Assembly: GCF_050947875.1 (NCBI RefSeq)
Contig: NW_027460335.1
Location: forward strand, 7,827,928 to 7,891,927
Direction: 5' to 3'
Source of the DNA: Dermacentor variabilis
Taxonomy: Eukaryota > Arthropoda > Arachnida > Ixodida > Ixodidae
Length of the DNA: 64,000 nt
The translations under genes and the position numbers were made by a program. The number at the start of each line of letters is the position of its first letter. The first letter of the stretch is position 1. This document shows, one piece after another, positions 42,148 to 54,373 of the stretch. Under the pieces are notes generated by a model. The model saw nothing but the letters and a program-made list of their open reading frames with translations, was not told the DNA's origin and made no database searches.

Positions 42148-45100
42148 ATGCTTCGTGCTGCGAGCGTCACTTAGTAGGTGAACTTGGTTGGGTGACAGAT
42201 TCGACCTTCGCGCGCTACTGGAACGCCGAAAAACGCATCTCAGAAATAGCAGCCTAAAGGTTTGCAACTGGAGCAAGAATTAGTTGCATCCTCCCCCACC
42301 CATTCAATTCATCCTATTCACGTAGCCTGGAAGGTGCAGCCTGCCCGTCACGACGACTGCACAAGCATCACCAGATGGCGTTCGCCTCTGCACATCGTGA
42401 ACTATTTTTTAGAAAAACATAGCTAGAACAATAGGCACAATAATACCAAGAGCTTGGTGGCGCAACCCACCGGTTCTTTTAAAGGAGACGCTCACAGCAT
42501 CCGTCATTTCATCCATCTGCGGCGTCGCCGGCAGTACGGGCGAAAGCAAGAGAACAAAAAGAAGAACCAGAAAGCTCGCCTTCGAGCATCACTGGCGGCG
42601 GTGGCGGCATTGTGTAATATTCTCTATAAAGCCTAAATGGAGCCTTCCGTGTCACCATCTCCGGAAATTCAATCAACACATGCTCACGTTTAGACTAGTA
42701 ATGCACTGGCACAATGCTTGGCTGTCTACATATAGATACCAAGTCGTTGGATCTGCTGAATTTATTATTATCCGCTATTCCACTCCTACAAGGTAACGCT
42801 TAAAGAAACTTTGCTGCATTAGGCGTCGCATAGACAAAATTTATTTATAAGATATGACCGCACGCACTTCCCAGCTAATAAATAGAAAAATATTACGCCG
42901 CGCGTTTGTTGCCGAAACTCTCTGTGGTGTCACCCATGGTAGTGTGGCGGGAAGGCGCGTTTCAGCAAGGTCAAATACGTGGTGTCTTTCCATTCAACAC
43001 ATTTCAGGACCCTCTCCCTATGTTAATCTTAGGCCCCGGACAGATTCCGGTTTTGCTCACAGACGTAGCCGGTTAGACGTGGCGGCGATATATTGGCTAT
43101 TGGCGGCGATATATTAGATATTAGCGGCGATATCGAGTAGCTGGAGTGCGATGATATCTATGTCCTCAGATTGCCAATACTTCAGTGTGTCGACACACTG
43201 AAGAAAACCAAACTTTTGCATGTCAAGGTTGTCTTAAGCTATGCGCAAAATTTTATGCATTAGTCTTGAATGAGTGAAGTTATTTTATACATCATGAATG
43301 AAGTTATTTTATACAAAAATTCCTGTAAAGGCAGTGACCTAGTTACACCTGTGAGTAAGTTCCATTTTTCATTTTTATTAGGAAAGAAGTTATACTTATA
43401 GAAAGCTATACTACATATTACAAAATAAGTAAACATATATTACGCTGTCACCGAGGCTCACTATAAAAATAATTATAGGTGTCGCCGAAGGTGTAGTAAA
43501 CACAGTAATACTAATTTTATTCGCTACTCTATTAAGCAGGTCGAACGGGTCGGGGATGTCACGTGACGACCTTAAAGACGGGCGCCGCACGGACGAGACA
43601 TCGACGTTCCGTAATATGGCGCAGTAAATTTATTTTGAAAACTTGTAATACATTATATTTCGACCTTATATTTCAAGATACATCAGTTTCCTTTCGTCGA
43701 TCTTGTCGACACGCTTTGGGTAGCGTGTCCTGACAGAAGCGATAAAAAGAGATCGTCGGTGCCGCTTGTCGGCAGCACGACACCTCTTCATTAAAAAGTA
43801 TTTCAACTTGGTGAAAGCTACCTTGCGTCAAAGAGTTTTTGCATGTTCGCGTGGCACAGGTATGTATCCCTGCTAGAGAGATGCCTTCGTCATTGAAGTA
43901 TGCGGCGCGTCAATTTTGATACACCATTTTGCCTCGTTGGCTCATCAAATCATCGCGTGCATTAGTTGCATTAGTGCGTCAGATTTCCACACTTTATTTT
44001 TATTGCGATAGTAAATATTAGGACACCCAAGTCGTATTTCTGCCGTCGGAATCGCCGTGAGGTACCGTTTAAGTGAGAGCGTCTGAAGGGGAGCCGGCGA
44101 ACGCGGTTCAATCTCGCGTGCGGGAGCGAGAAATGTTGCCCGGATGCGCGCCCTCTGATGTGGCTCGCGAGGCAGGGGTTCAGGCGAGCAATAGGAACGC
44201 TATTTTCCTGCAGCTACTAAGGGAGCTTCGATGACCTCCTCGTCCGCCGTTCAGTAGAGAGTGGAGACAACCGCGGCGTCTACCACGGTTTTGGCCACGC
44301 AAATCGCGGTCGCCGTAGTAGACACCGTTGGCAGGCGCTGTAGACAGACGTTGAAGGCGCTTTTGTGTCATGAAAACGATCTGCTTTGTTTGCAGAGTGC
44401 GCGTAGTTCCGGTAGCTTCGTATGGGTTGTGCCTTCAACGTTTCGTTGACGTTGTATCGACATATGAACGGAAGTCCATTGGCTCACGGCTGTTTTCGTG
44501 ATTCCTAAGTCCAGCATTTTAAGAGTTTCCGCTGTCATCGAGCGGCATGTGTTCATGTTTACCTGTGCGCGCGTACGTGACACCGTGCTGGTTAATTTAG
44601 ACAAACACGTTGACCTGCTAGTTGGTTTGAACCCGTGATATAATGCTTAACCACGGCTGAAAAAGGACGTAGAAACAAGCTGACCGAAAGACAGTGCTGT
44701 CTTTGTCTGTCGGTTTCTTTCTACGTCCTCGTTGAGTCACGCTTACATATTCTATCATTGGTAAATTAGTTAGTAAGCGAATGTTTACAAATTTCTACGA
44801 CCGACAAAACTACTATCCTTGCTTCGTACAGCCATCTAGTAATTTGCTATCGCAAGCAGTGCTTCGCCTTTCAGGCGGAATTGCAATTATTTTGATAAAT
44901 CTCTTCTACAATGTTCATGCAGAATGGTAGTTATGCCAGCGCATTACCGAATCGCAAGCAACTTGAGACGTTGTTATACCGCGGCAACAGCTTGCATATC
45001 GCGGTGGATATATTGTTCCTTGCTATGATATGCCTAGTATACAAAGAGTGAAATTAAAGAACGAAGACAGCATAGGAAGTGGCTTCACTAGGCTATACTC

Positions 45101-46850
45101 GCGCTTTCATAGACCTCATGACTGTTAGCATTTACAAAGTCGAAGCTGAGGCATTGAACGGGCCATTGTTATGGGTGTTCAGGACACCTACAGCGAATAA
45201 ATGCTTATAGGTTGGCTCCACTGACATCACCTTCACAGTCGTAGCAGTTTGATAAAGCATATGAGTCTGTCACTATGAGAAGGAGAGGCTCCTATATTTA
45301 AAGTTAGTTCACAAAACGCTATGAATACACGTTCCCGTATGTGTATTATTTGTACGTGCGCAACATCATCGTGTGTCGTTGCGTGTGGCAAAAACATCAT
45401 CGCTGTTTTTGCCACACGCTGACGACGTCGCAGGGTGTACACGACACAAGACCACAGGGGTTGTTCTGGATACCTAGCAGTGAACAATTGCCTTGAGGAT
45501 GGCTGAATTCGCAATGCGTTACTTGCATACGTTAGCTTCCTGTACTATTGGTGTAGTTTACGTTGCTATCACAAGGAAATAGGCAGGCTCCTCAACGAAA
45601 ATTAGGTCCAAGAAACGCTGCTACTGCTCTATCCCGTATGTTTATCGTTTGTTCGTGCGCAATATCGGCGAAGGAACTTATGTACACACGGTTAGCATCG
45701 GTGTGTTTTTTCTACCCGTTAACGACGTCACAGCGTGTACCCTACATGGAGATCTAGAACGGCCATAGGATGCCCTATACGAGGCCTCAGGATGGTGTTG
45801 CGGTATAGTAGAGGCACTTCGGATGCACAGGCTACATTCACGCTCATCACTGGTACACTAGTTCACCGACTTCTCTTGAAAAGACGCATTCATCGGGACC
45901 TAAATGACTCACTCTAGCACCGATGATTCACGGACTTCGAGTCCAACTCGGCACTTCTGGCTCTGCGACAGCATGTGTTGCACGTCATCACATCATGGTT
46001 TGCACAAGGGTTACTACGTCAGCATGGGTTTACCACATCGCCTACCACATCAACACAGCGCCTATGCGCTGAGTCCTACGCGCCGCACCAGTCAAAAGTG
46101 AAGGAATTGAGGAAAGCTGGTGTAGCTGAATTTTATGTAACTTATGCATTTCAAGCGCAACGAATGGAAAAAAATTCAGAGTAAAAGAGAACAGAAGTGG
46201 TAGGAGCCTGATTTTTCAACTGATTTCATGTCAAGCGGCCGCAGAAGAAAGACCTCGAATCATGGCGCATTCTTGAAGCCGCTCGTGAAAGGTGTAAGAG
46301 CAGAAAGCCAACCCACACTGACTACAAGGAAAGTGTAGGGGGAAACCGCTGGTTTATTTTGAGTCAATGTAGCAATTCAATATAAATGAAATTGGATGAA
46401 AACAAAGATATGGTTTATAACTATTTCATTGGAATCAGTAGGACACGAAAGTGTGTTCTCATGTTATAGCTTCGTGAACTCAGGGTGCGCTGCAGCTAAA
46501 GGCGCCGGATTTGTCGGACGGCGTCCATGTTGCAGGATTGCTTTGCGCACGGCGGCCTGCTGCCGAATCGCTTGGACGAAGGCGCGAGCATTGTGGCACG
46601 AGTGCCTGTGGCAGCCACTTGAGTTGCGACGCGCTGAGCTTCAGGAATACGAGTGCCAGAGTCCACAGCGTGTGCTGCAAACACGCGGAGTTCTGCTTCA
46701 CGCTAGCGTGCCTCTCGTTGGACAAAAGCGAGATTCGCCCGCCGACGTCGTTGCCCTTCTGCTCAACTTAGCGCAGCCATTTGTTGATGCCATAGGGAGC
46801 GAAGCGCTTGGCGGCGTGTAAGCACTGCTAATCCATGTCGACGCTAAACT
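42148..46850 (+). repeat. Long repeat copy II, third segment
   Basis: Colinear with about 14706-15815, then about 17180-20700. The unit landmark recurs at 43900, starting a second, diverged unit whose blocks at 45180, 45720 and 45904 parallel 39750, 40270 and 40439. A local triplication of GGCGATATATTGG-like words lies at 43083-43133. It contains the palindrome 44637-44757 and a diverged Arg/Glu-rich frame near 46500-46725. No other gene. Confidence 0.87.
44637..44757. repeat. Long near-perfect palindrome, about 121 bp
   Basis: Copy II counterpart of 18507-18627, with the same arms (GGACGTAGAAA / TTTCTACGTCC) and centre (GACAGTGCTGTC). Mismatches differ slightly between the two copies, yet the arms remain paired. 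Confidence 0.88.
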
Positions 46851-49800
46851 CTGTGGGCGACGAGGCGTCACTGGCTAATCAGAAGCGAAAAACTAACCAT
46901 GTGCGGAAATTTCGTCGTCAGCTCAGCAGAAGTCTACATCCCATGGATCTGGTTGGGGTCTGCGCTGCGCTTAGACTACCGAAGCGCCGCCTGTCGGTGC
47001 TCGTTAGTGCCATGATGCAGTGCTTCGCGTCACCGCTCTTACGTAGCGGTGCCGTACCTGTCAAGATATAGCCTATTACGTGGTAGTTGTAAGGGTCCTG
47101 TGTCGCACATAATCAGCTGTCAGCGTCCATCGCGGGCACTGAGCGTCTTGTGAACGAAAAATTATTTCAAGACACGCAGGTCCTTCACGTGGCGCACAGG
47201 CGTCAGTAAACTGATTGAATTTCTCCAAGTAAAACGCGTCAGAAGTATCGTAAAGTACGACTTAATCCCAAGGCACCGACATGGTAGCGTTCGTCTGTAA
47301 TTGTAATATACAGGAGAGCCCAATTCTGGTACGCGATAACTCAAACAAAAACCCCTTTTTCAGCGTTTCACCGTTCGTTGAGCGACGCACTAGGCTCGGT
47401 TCCTTGCAACGACACCGTCCAGATGGCGCTCGCCTCCGCGCATGCGCAGCAGCGGCGCGCGGCGGCGAAAGTGTATAAAAAATATCGCAGTTCTGCGGGA
47501 AAGGCAAAGCACCGATTGAAATAGCAAATTAGTAGATAGCTGCACGAAATAAGGATAGTAGATTTATCGGCTGCAGGAACTGGTAAACATTCGCTTACTA
47601 ACTAAATTAACAATGATCGTGACTCAACGAAGACGTAGAAAGAGACAGACACACGGAGACAGCGCTGTCTTTGTGTGTCTGCTTCTTTCCACGTCCTTGT
47701 TCAGTCGCGCTTACACATTCTATCATGGATTCAGACCAACTAGCCCGCCAACGTGGTTTAAATAAATTAACCAGAACGGTGTCACATGCTCACATGTAAA
47801 CATGAACATGTGTAGCTCCTTGACAGGGAAATTGTCTGCGAAAACACTGGAGTTAGGAACCGCGGCAGAAAGCACGAACCAATTTACTTCGGTGCATCTG
47901 TCGCTTCAACGCGTACGAAATGTCGATAGTAGAGCGCATAGAAAGCTACCGGCAATACGCGCACTCTGCAACCATCGCAGATCGCTTTGAAGATGGGGCC
48001 TGTGCGGGTACACACTTTAGGGACGTCGCAGACCGCTTTTAGACACATGAGCGCCGGCAACGAGACCCTATAGACCAGAACACGATAGTCTGTAACCGGA
48101 TGCGCTGAGCTTATACTCCGAAACCGAGCGACCGGCCGCAATCTTCCCTGAGCTGACAAGACGCGTTTCGCGTGCATGTAGCGCGTGTGTGTTGCGGGGT
48201 GTTCAACATGTAAATACGTATGTGCCCGCAACATCCAAGCACAGAACATCCTCGGGGCGTCACTGCGTCATATATGGATGTGCAAATAATCAGCGAAAAG
48301 AAGCAGATTGAAGAGCAACGTTTGCGACGAACACGATGTACGTCCGGAGCTGTGCCGCTGTGGCATATTCAGCCGTGCATGTCCTTCCGTCTTTGTATGT
48401 GCGTATCTGTGCGTGTCTTTCTATGTGTATTTGTCTATCTACGGGTCTCGATTACAAAAAGGCCTAAGATAGGCTTTTTACGGCGGCTCTCGCCATAGAA
48501 CTCCGCAACTGATTCACACGTAAATGCCGCGAAAGTGTTCGCACCGCTACAAAGTTGTCACGCTCATGACAATCGAATTCATGCCTAACAGATTGAATTC
48601 CGTGCACTGGTATTAGCGGCCGCGAAATGTCGCAATACCTTTCAGCAACTATTCGAAACCTTTACGTGTGAAAGCTGGTTTGTGTTGCTTAACGTAAATA
48701 CAGCCCAGAGGGCAAGAGCGGCGACGTTTGTTAAAAAAGTATGCATACATTGCAGAGTAGATCCGACACGGTTGAACTAATGTTAATTCATTCTTACGCC
48801 GCCCCGAGACAAAAAACGGACACATCTGGGCATCCGCGCACGTGTGCTACGCTTACTCGAACCTATAGGCATGCCGCCTGTTTCCAAGGCGCGGGCCGCG
48901 AGATTTTTCCAGGCACTACAACGCGGAGGTAAAGTATATCGCGTACGTCAAGGCTTTTACTAGTTCACGATGCATTGTCAGACGTGCAAATCAAAGTAGA
49001 ATAGCAGCAAAACCAACGTTTCCGCGGGCGAAGGTAACGCGGACCTACCCGAACGATCCGCTCCGTCTGCGGACGTTGCGCTTGCCACAGCCATTGCGAT
49101 TTGCAGCACAATCTTCCGAGAAGCTTAAGTTCACTAACTAAATTCATTAGCTAAAATTCAGCATCCCGTCCTTCGTAAGAACTTCAAAGAAATGTCAAAG
49201 AGCAAACAGCGCAAGCACCGCGTCTACCTGCGGTCGCGTCGCTTGGCAGCTCGGATCCGTTGGAGCAGCAGGTGGCGCCACTGCGCTTTGAGAATGGCGC
49301 CAATCAATTTTTCTCTGTGTGCTGGTGTCATAGAGTTTCTCACTACATTACCTAGAGGGAATGCTGGCGCTGCTGCCCTGTGGTATGCATGGGAATGCCG
49401 GTATATTGTGACTTCGGATTGGCATCGTTCTCGGAGAGACACGACACCTTCAAGACGCGCTTGGCAAGTACTGTTCCGTCTGTCACAATGATTCATTTTC
49501 TACTAAAACAGCACGTGAAAAGCTGTTTTAGCTTTATTATTACGCAAAAACATGTTTTGTTTAACTATGAGAACTTGTTATTACGTGTACGATTATATAA
49601 TACGCAAAAAGTATCAGCGAGCCGCTAAAGTTGGAGGAGAGACAAGGTTCGCGCTCGCTTTGAAACAGTTTGTCGTCTGTTCTCGCTTTTCTTCGCTTGT
49701 TCGTGCATAGTAGGTGAGTAAAGATGTAATATGCGTGAATTGAAACATTTTATGAAGATTTTACTTTGAGAACGCGTTATTTGTGTAGCCAAATCCACGT

Positions 49801-49884
49801 TTTAGACGAAGCCTCTTACAACATCAGCCAACACGAGCCTCGCAGACACATATACCGTCATTCCTATGACGGCACGGTGCCCCC
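46851..49884. other. Mostly unassigned, with inverted long-repeat pieces
   Basis: Positions 47390-47470 resemble 14255-14335 in direct orientation. Positions about 47490-48000 resemble about 18250-18740 in reverse orientation and include a palindrome. From 48010 to 49884 I see no gene and no repeat partner in the window. Positions 49240-49480 look like a compact element (a 100-codon frame open on both strands), but nothing identifies it. Confidence 0.5.
47621..47706. repeat. Palindrome, about 86 bp
   Basis: The arms run from GACTCAACGAAGACGTAG to CTTTCCACGTCCTTGTTCAG, with centre GACAGCGCTGTC. It is the fourth member of the palindrome family. Confidence 0.8.
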
Positions 49885-50334
49885 TGTTAGGGATGGCGTC
49901 TGACACCACGTGGCGACAGGTCATTCACCCTACCTCCTGAGCCGGAGCCCACGGGCGACCTCATCCCCTTCCCCTCCTCTCATGGTTGTGGCATCGTGTG
50001 TGCTTACCTCATCCCCTTCAGCTTCTCTTGGCCGGACCCCATGGCGCCGGAGAGGTAATTCACCCGACCTTCTCCCCGGATTCGTCGAAAAGAGGATCGA
50101 CTTCTCCTACCTGTGCTCGGTATTGCTGGGGGAGGGGCCCTCTCTCCGTGCCTGTCACGTGTCATTCGACGGAAGCAAGATCCCACCCACACTTGTAGAG
50201 AGCCTATTTAAGGGGCTCCGAAATTTACTTTGAGAGACTTCATACTTCATGCTTTTCTTATTTTCTTTCAACTGCCTTTGAATAAACAGTGCAAGTTTCG
50301 CACTAGCAAATCGTCTCGCCCCTGCTTGGTAATA
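49885..50334 (+). repeat. Candidate solo LTR, about 450 bp
   Basis: Begins TGTTAGGGATGGCGTC and has a TATA-like CTATTTAAGG (about 50206-50215) and AATAAA (50281-50286) about 70 bp later, a promoter/poly(A) layout typical of an LTR. It ends near GGTAATA. No flanking duplication, primer-binding site or internal retroviral genes were found, so it would be a solo LTR if real. Confidence 0.35.
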
Positions 50335-50642
50335 TAGGCGATCGGAAGCTTCTTGGGGCCGCACTTTTGCTTCTATAGTTGAGCAAGCGAAACCGTCTTA
50401 AATTTCTCTGCTAGAAGGACGCGTTCCCACTGAACAATGCGGTTCGTTGCTTTTGATGCGCCACTTTGCCTTGCTGGCTCTTGAAATCCTCGCGTACATC
50501 AGCTTCATTAGTGCATCCGATTTGCACACTACTTCCGATGAAGTGTCTCTTCATCTATCATGTTCAGGTATGGATGGTAGGTAGGCGAGCTAACGTCGTG
50601 CGGTACCAAAGTAGAAGCACTCTGCGACTTTGCTAAAAGCTG
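50335..50642 (+). repeat. Long-repeat piece, left flank of CACTA element
   Basis: Positions 50420-50530 match the unit landmark at 39340-39435 and 10190-10280. Positions 50575-50640 match about 10785-10845. The final TG (50641-50642) is the left duplication of the CACTA element. The piece continues at 55619. Confidence 0.82.
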
Positions 50643-50710
50643 CACTGTAAAAAAATGCTTTTTTTTACGGTAGACATGCCGTAAGATATGCTAAATCTAC
50701 ACCGTAAATT
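50643..50710 (+). repeat. 5' terminus and subterminal repeats of CACTA-like element
   Basis: CACTG terminus, A run, then TTTTTTTTACGG, GCCGTAAG and ACCGTAAATT. These alternate CCGTAA/TTACGG words match those at the other end in kind but not in fixed spacing. Confidence 0.8.
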
Positions 50711-53174
50711 AGAAAGCAGCGCCACCGCCGTTAAAAAGCTTCGAGAGCCTGGAGAGGGACGAAGAGAGAGGAGTTTAGAGAGAAGAAGGACGCGCTGCGC
50801 GGATGCTCATTGGCGCGCCGGCCGTTCGCGGCGCGCGAAACGCGCATGCGCTAAGGCATTAGCGCGCGCTATAGAAGGCAAGACGCGCGCTACAGCAACT
50901 TCGGCCGTCCCCGCGCCGCGGCTTTGGAGCCAAGTGGAAATCGTACAAGTGCACACAAAGAAAAACGGTTGGTCGCCTTGTAAGTGCAGGTAGGTCGAGT
51001 CATTATGCACGGGTAGCACGGGTCAATGGTATTCTGCGAAGCGTATGCGATCTCGTTTGAGTGTTGAGCTAGCGGTTGAGCTTGCCAAGTCCGCGGTGTC
51101 GCCTGCGGAGCGCTTCCGCGCCACTCTGCGGCTTCGCCATCTTTGCTTTCTCCCGCTTTTGATTTAAACGGGTTTGGCACATTCATTGACGTGCGCACGT
51201 GGTAGTGCTGTTGCGAATTGTTCGCTATCCAGTCTGAGCACTACACATGATGCAGTGCTCTTCGTCACTTTTGCAGGCTTTCGGGTAGCTTTTTGTGCGC
51301 CCGCTGCCGCCTTTGTTGTGTGCTTTGTGGCCTTGTTCGCAGATCGCGGCGCGGCGGCGGAAGCGGTGGTGGCAGCGCCAATGGGGAAGTCGAGGTGGTT
51401 CACGTTGCGGCTTCCTCAACTATGTTTCTCTTCTCCGCCGGTCACCGCAGGAACTCTGGACGTTCTCTCTTTGGTGTGCTCGCATGCCACGGACTGTGTG
51501 CGACGCATTTGTAGCCATGTCTCATTGTAAAACAGGTTGATTTGATTTGAGGACACATCGCTTTCTCCCTGCATAATCGCAGCAGGTACGTGCATTCAAA
51601 GTATATTTGGCATTTCGTTGACTATAAATGGTGCCGAAAAGCTTCAATTTTTATTGGATAAGTACTTAAAGAAGTTGTAATGTAGCAGCCGTATAGTCCA
51701 GAATGTCCTGATGATTTACCTTAACGATTACATGAGGCATACATGATTGCATCGTTGTACAGGCCTCTTTCATTTACGGTACGGCAGACCATTAAAATTT
51801 GGTGTTTACAGTCTAGTTATTAAGAAAAGAAGTCAATATAATGCGAAATGAACTTTAAGATGGCGTAATAAACTACAATATCTAGCTTTATTTGTCTGTT
51901 TTACGCCAAGTATAGTGATCGGAGAATTGGGGCTAGGTATAGTTTTAGGCTGGCGCATCTTTGGAAATATCTAATGCAAGCACCTAGTTCGAAATATTTG
52001 GCTGGAAATGTTGGTGCCAAGTACATTAGCATTGCATATGGTTCTACAACTGAGACCTCCATATGCAAGGGTTTACAAACCAATATGGAATGTTGGTATA
52101 CTTGAAGCCGATATTTCAGAACAAGTGTTTTAAACCGCATGCACTCTCTCTTGAATTTTACAAATATTGACTTGCAATGAACATTCACTGGCACCATTTC
52201 TATAATTTCCGCATAAGCCATGAAACCTGTGATTAAAAGTATAACTAATGACTTCCTGTGAATATCCTATGCTGCCAGTATGTTAGTGTCTCATTATGTT
52301 CACGACAGAGCTTACTACTCAACAGCGAAAATTAACATTTGGTACTCAGTTTTCTCAGGAAAGTTCAGCAACAAAATGCACCCAATATGTGCTATTATTC
52401 CCTTTAAACTGTGATCTTCGTACGCACCATGTAGGGAAGTATGAGCATGCTATATAGTTAATTTGACTGAAAACAAGTGAAAGAGCATACATTTGATCAC
52501 TGAGCCTGTTGCTTTTGCAATATGCAAATCTTTTTTTCCCAGCATTGCAGTTTTAATGTTCTTCCATATATATTATATAGCAGTTCCATGGGTTACGCAG
52601 TCTGAAAAATACATGGACATGTCCTTAATATTCAGTTCATTTTCTGGTTGCTTTCTGTTATTCAGTATGCTGCCAGAGAGCCAGTATATGCATTTTTTAT
52701 GTGCCAGCAGTCTTCACAAGTAACTGTATAGCAATGGCTTGTAACCCGCTAACTGTATGCAAATGAGTCATAGTCAAGTTTAAAAGCATAGGTATACAGG
52801 AATGGTTAAAATATCGGGTCAAGTTTGTCGCAAATTTATGTCTTTGAATAGGTATGCACATGGTATGGGCTCATTTTGTTCCAGGATGCCTATAGTTTCA
52901 CTTCTATTTATTTATATACTCTTCATAAATTTGCCCAAATAGTTTTCAAAATCCATTTATAGTTTCTTTCCTGCAACACTATTTTGTGGTTGAAAGAAAG
53001 CTAAAGACCTGCTGGTTTAGGAACAAGTGGCACACAACACTCAGTGAAAATTAGAAAATGCCCTAGAACGTAACTTTTGGAATGCATATACTTTGCATAC
53101 GACTGGTACAGAACAGTTGATGCAGCAGTCAGCCCTATCATGTAAAAGTGACAAGTACTCTTTTCATTTTGTTA
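50711..53174 (+). other. CACTA-like element: GC-rich leader and introns
   Basis: Positions 50711-51530 are GC-rich with several overlapping open frames and probably hold the promoter and first exon or exons. I cannot decide the frame. One candidate start is ATGGGGAAGTCGAGGTGG (51381). From 51540 to 53170 the sequence is AT-rich, with stops in all frames and no recognised exon. Confidence 0.4.
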
Positions 53175-53342
53175 AAGTGATGACATCTGGATGCCTGAAG
53201 AGTACCTATTGCTTGTTGATGGCCATGTTGTGGCAGCAGCAAAGACGTTCAAGCAAGCATTCTGCATGCTGTTTGCAGCTTACTTCTACTTCCACATTTT
53301 TTATGCAGAGAAGGCGTCATGCACACTTGAATTCATACAAAG
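53175..53342 (+). CDS. Exon of uncharacterised CACTA-linked protein (YPxxASxTLEFIQR type)
   Basis: The open frame reads DDIWMPEEYLLLVDGHVVAA, then AKTFKQAFCMLFAAYFYFHI, then EKASCTLEFIQR, and stops at a consensus donor (AG|GTACAT, 53342/53343). The ending F-N/H-I-x-Y-x-x-x-A-S-x-T-L-E-F-I-Q-R is a motif I associate with a large uncharacterised protein family, annotated in fish and ticks as SAM-domain-like. That association is from general familiarity and unverified. The upstream border is uncertain (acceptor probably about 53170-53174). The next exon is probably 54275-54373. Confidence 0.65.
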
Positions 53343-54274
53343 GTACATTTTATTTTCTGTTTATGCTTGTATTTGTTTTGCATCATGCGCATTAATAGCA
53401 TATATTATACTGGCCTTAAGAGAAAGAAACTGTGTACAAGCACCTTTAACAGTGCTGTGGATATTGTAAATTCAGTGTCTCAGCTTGATACAAGAAATTG
53501 ACGGTAGTTGGCAGCAGGAACTAGCAGACATTGCTTCTGTGTAATCAAAAATAACACTGGACTATTTGAAGCTCAGTCCACTTTTTTTCAGCTTCACAGT
53601 ACACATCTGTAAAGCTGAAAAATGTTGAGGCCTAAGTTTCAAATTACACAAAAGTAATGCGATCCGGTTCCTGCTGCGAGCTACCATCAATTATTGGAGT
53701 TAATCGGAAGGTCAAGCTGCTCCCATATTTATAGCAGCGAGATTTATATTCAGTTTGCAAGCCCCCAAGGTAATCAGGTCTAAAATATCCTTAGGTAAAA
53801 TGTGTTCACATTAAATAATACAAGCATTTTAGAGATTTGTTGCATCTAAAAGCAAAACCCATCTGTGGCTTTTTTCTATGATGAAAGTCAGTCAGACCTC
53901 CCACGTGCACCTTACACCAGATGCACCTGTATGATAAAAGTGAAGTCACATCTCCTGGGTGTTAGGTGGAGAAACGGTGCACGAAAATTGGGGACAAGAC
54001 GAGAAGTACATAGCAGGCTTTGTCGGTTACTAGATTTTTTTGCGCTGTTTCCTATTCAACTTGCTCATGAAACAACTTGTCCACCTTTGAATCCTTTCGT
54101 AGGCTGGTGTTCTTTAAAACAAAAAAAAATCGTATTATTTCTATGTCATGTTAGAAATCAGCGTGAGCTGTGGCATTAAAAAAAATTCCAGATTATCCGA
54201 ATCATTCCTTTAATGCCGTTATATATAGGCTTTATTGCAATAATGCATGCCTTCTCTTTATAGGGGGGGGGGAG
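53343..54274 (+). other. Intron between the two recognised exons of the CACTA-like element
   Basis: AT-rich, about 930 bp, with no open frame of note. It begins GTACAT and ends at a run of ten G followed by AG (54263-54274). Positions 53490-53690 contain an imperfect inverted pair around GCTCAGTCCAC ... GAAAAATGTTGAGG. It is otherwise featureless. Confidence 0.45.
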
Positions 54275-54373
54275 GCATTTTGGGCATTTTTTGGCATAAA
54301 CCCAGACCGTGGAAGGAAGGGCAAAAAAGGAAATGTGGCCGTCAGCAAGAAAGTTCTTGCCTTGGTGCAGTGA
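54275..54373 (+). CDS. Terminal exon of uncharacterised CACTA-linked protein
   Basis: Thirty-two codons, AFWAFFGINPDRGRKGKKG then NVAVSKKVLALVQ, end in TGA. In the family, FIQR is followed closely by F-x-x-I-N-P and a short Lys-rich tail, so this fits directly downstream of the exon ending at 53342. The donor phase and the best AG before this exon do not join cleanly in frame. Either the acceptor differs or the G run at 54263-54272 has changed length, so this copy may be broken. Confidence 0.6.
   Translation, partial: AFWAFFGINPDRGRKGKKGNVAVSKKVLALVQ

Noticed and set aside
50688..50993. 101-codon Arg-rich frame at the 5' end of the CACTA-like element
   Set aside because: It begins inside the subterminal repeats and reads through GC-rich leader sequence. 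Composition reflects CpG-rich DNA rather than a protein.
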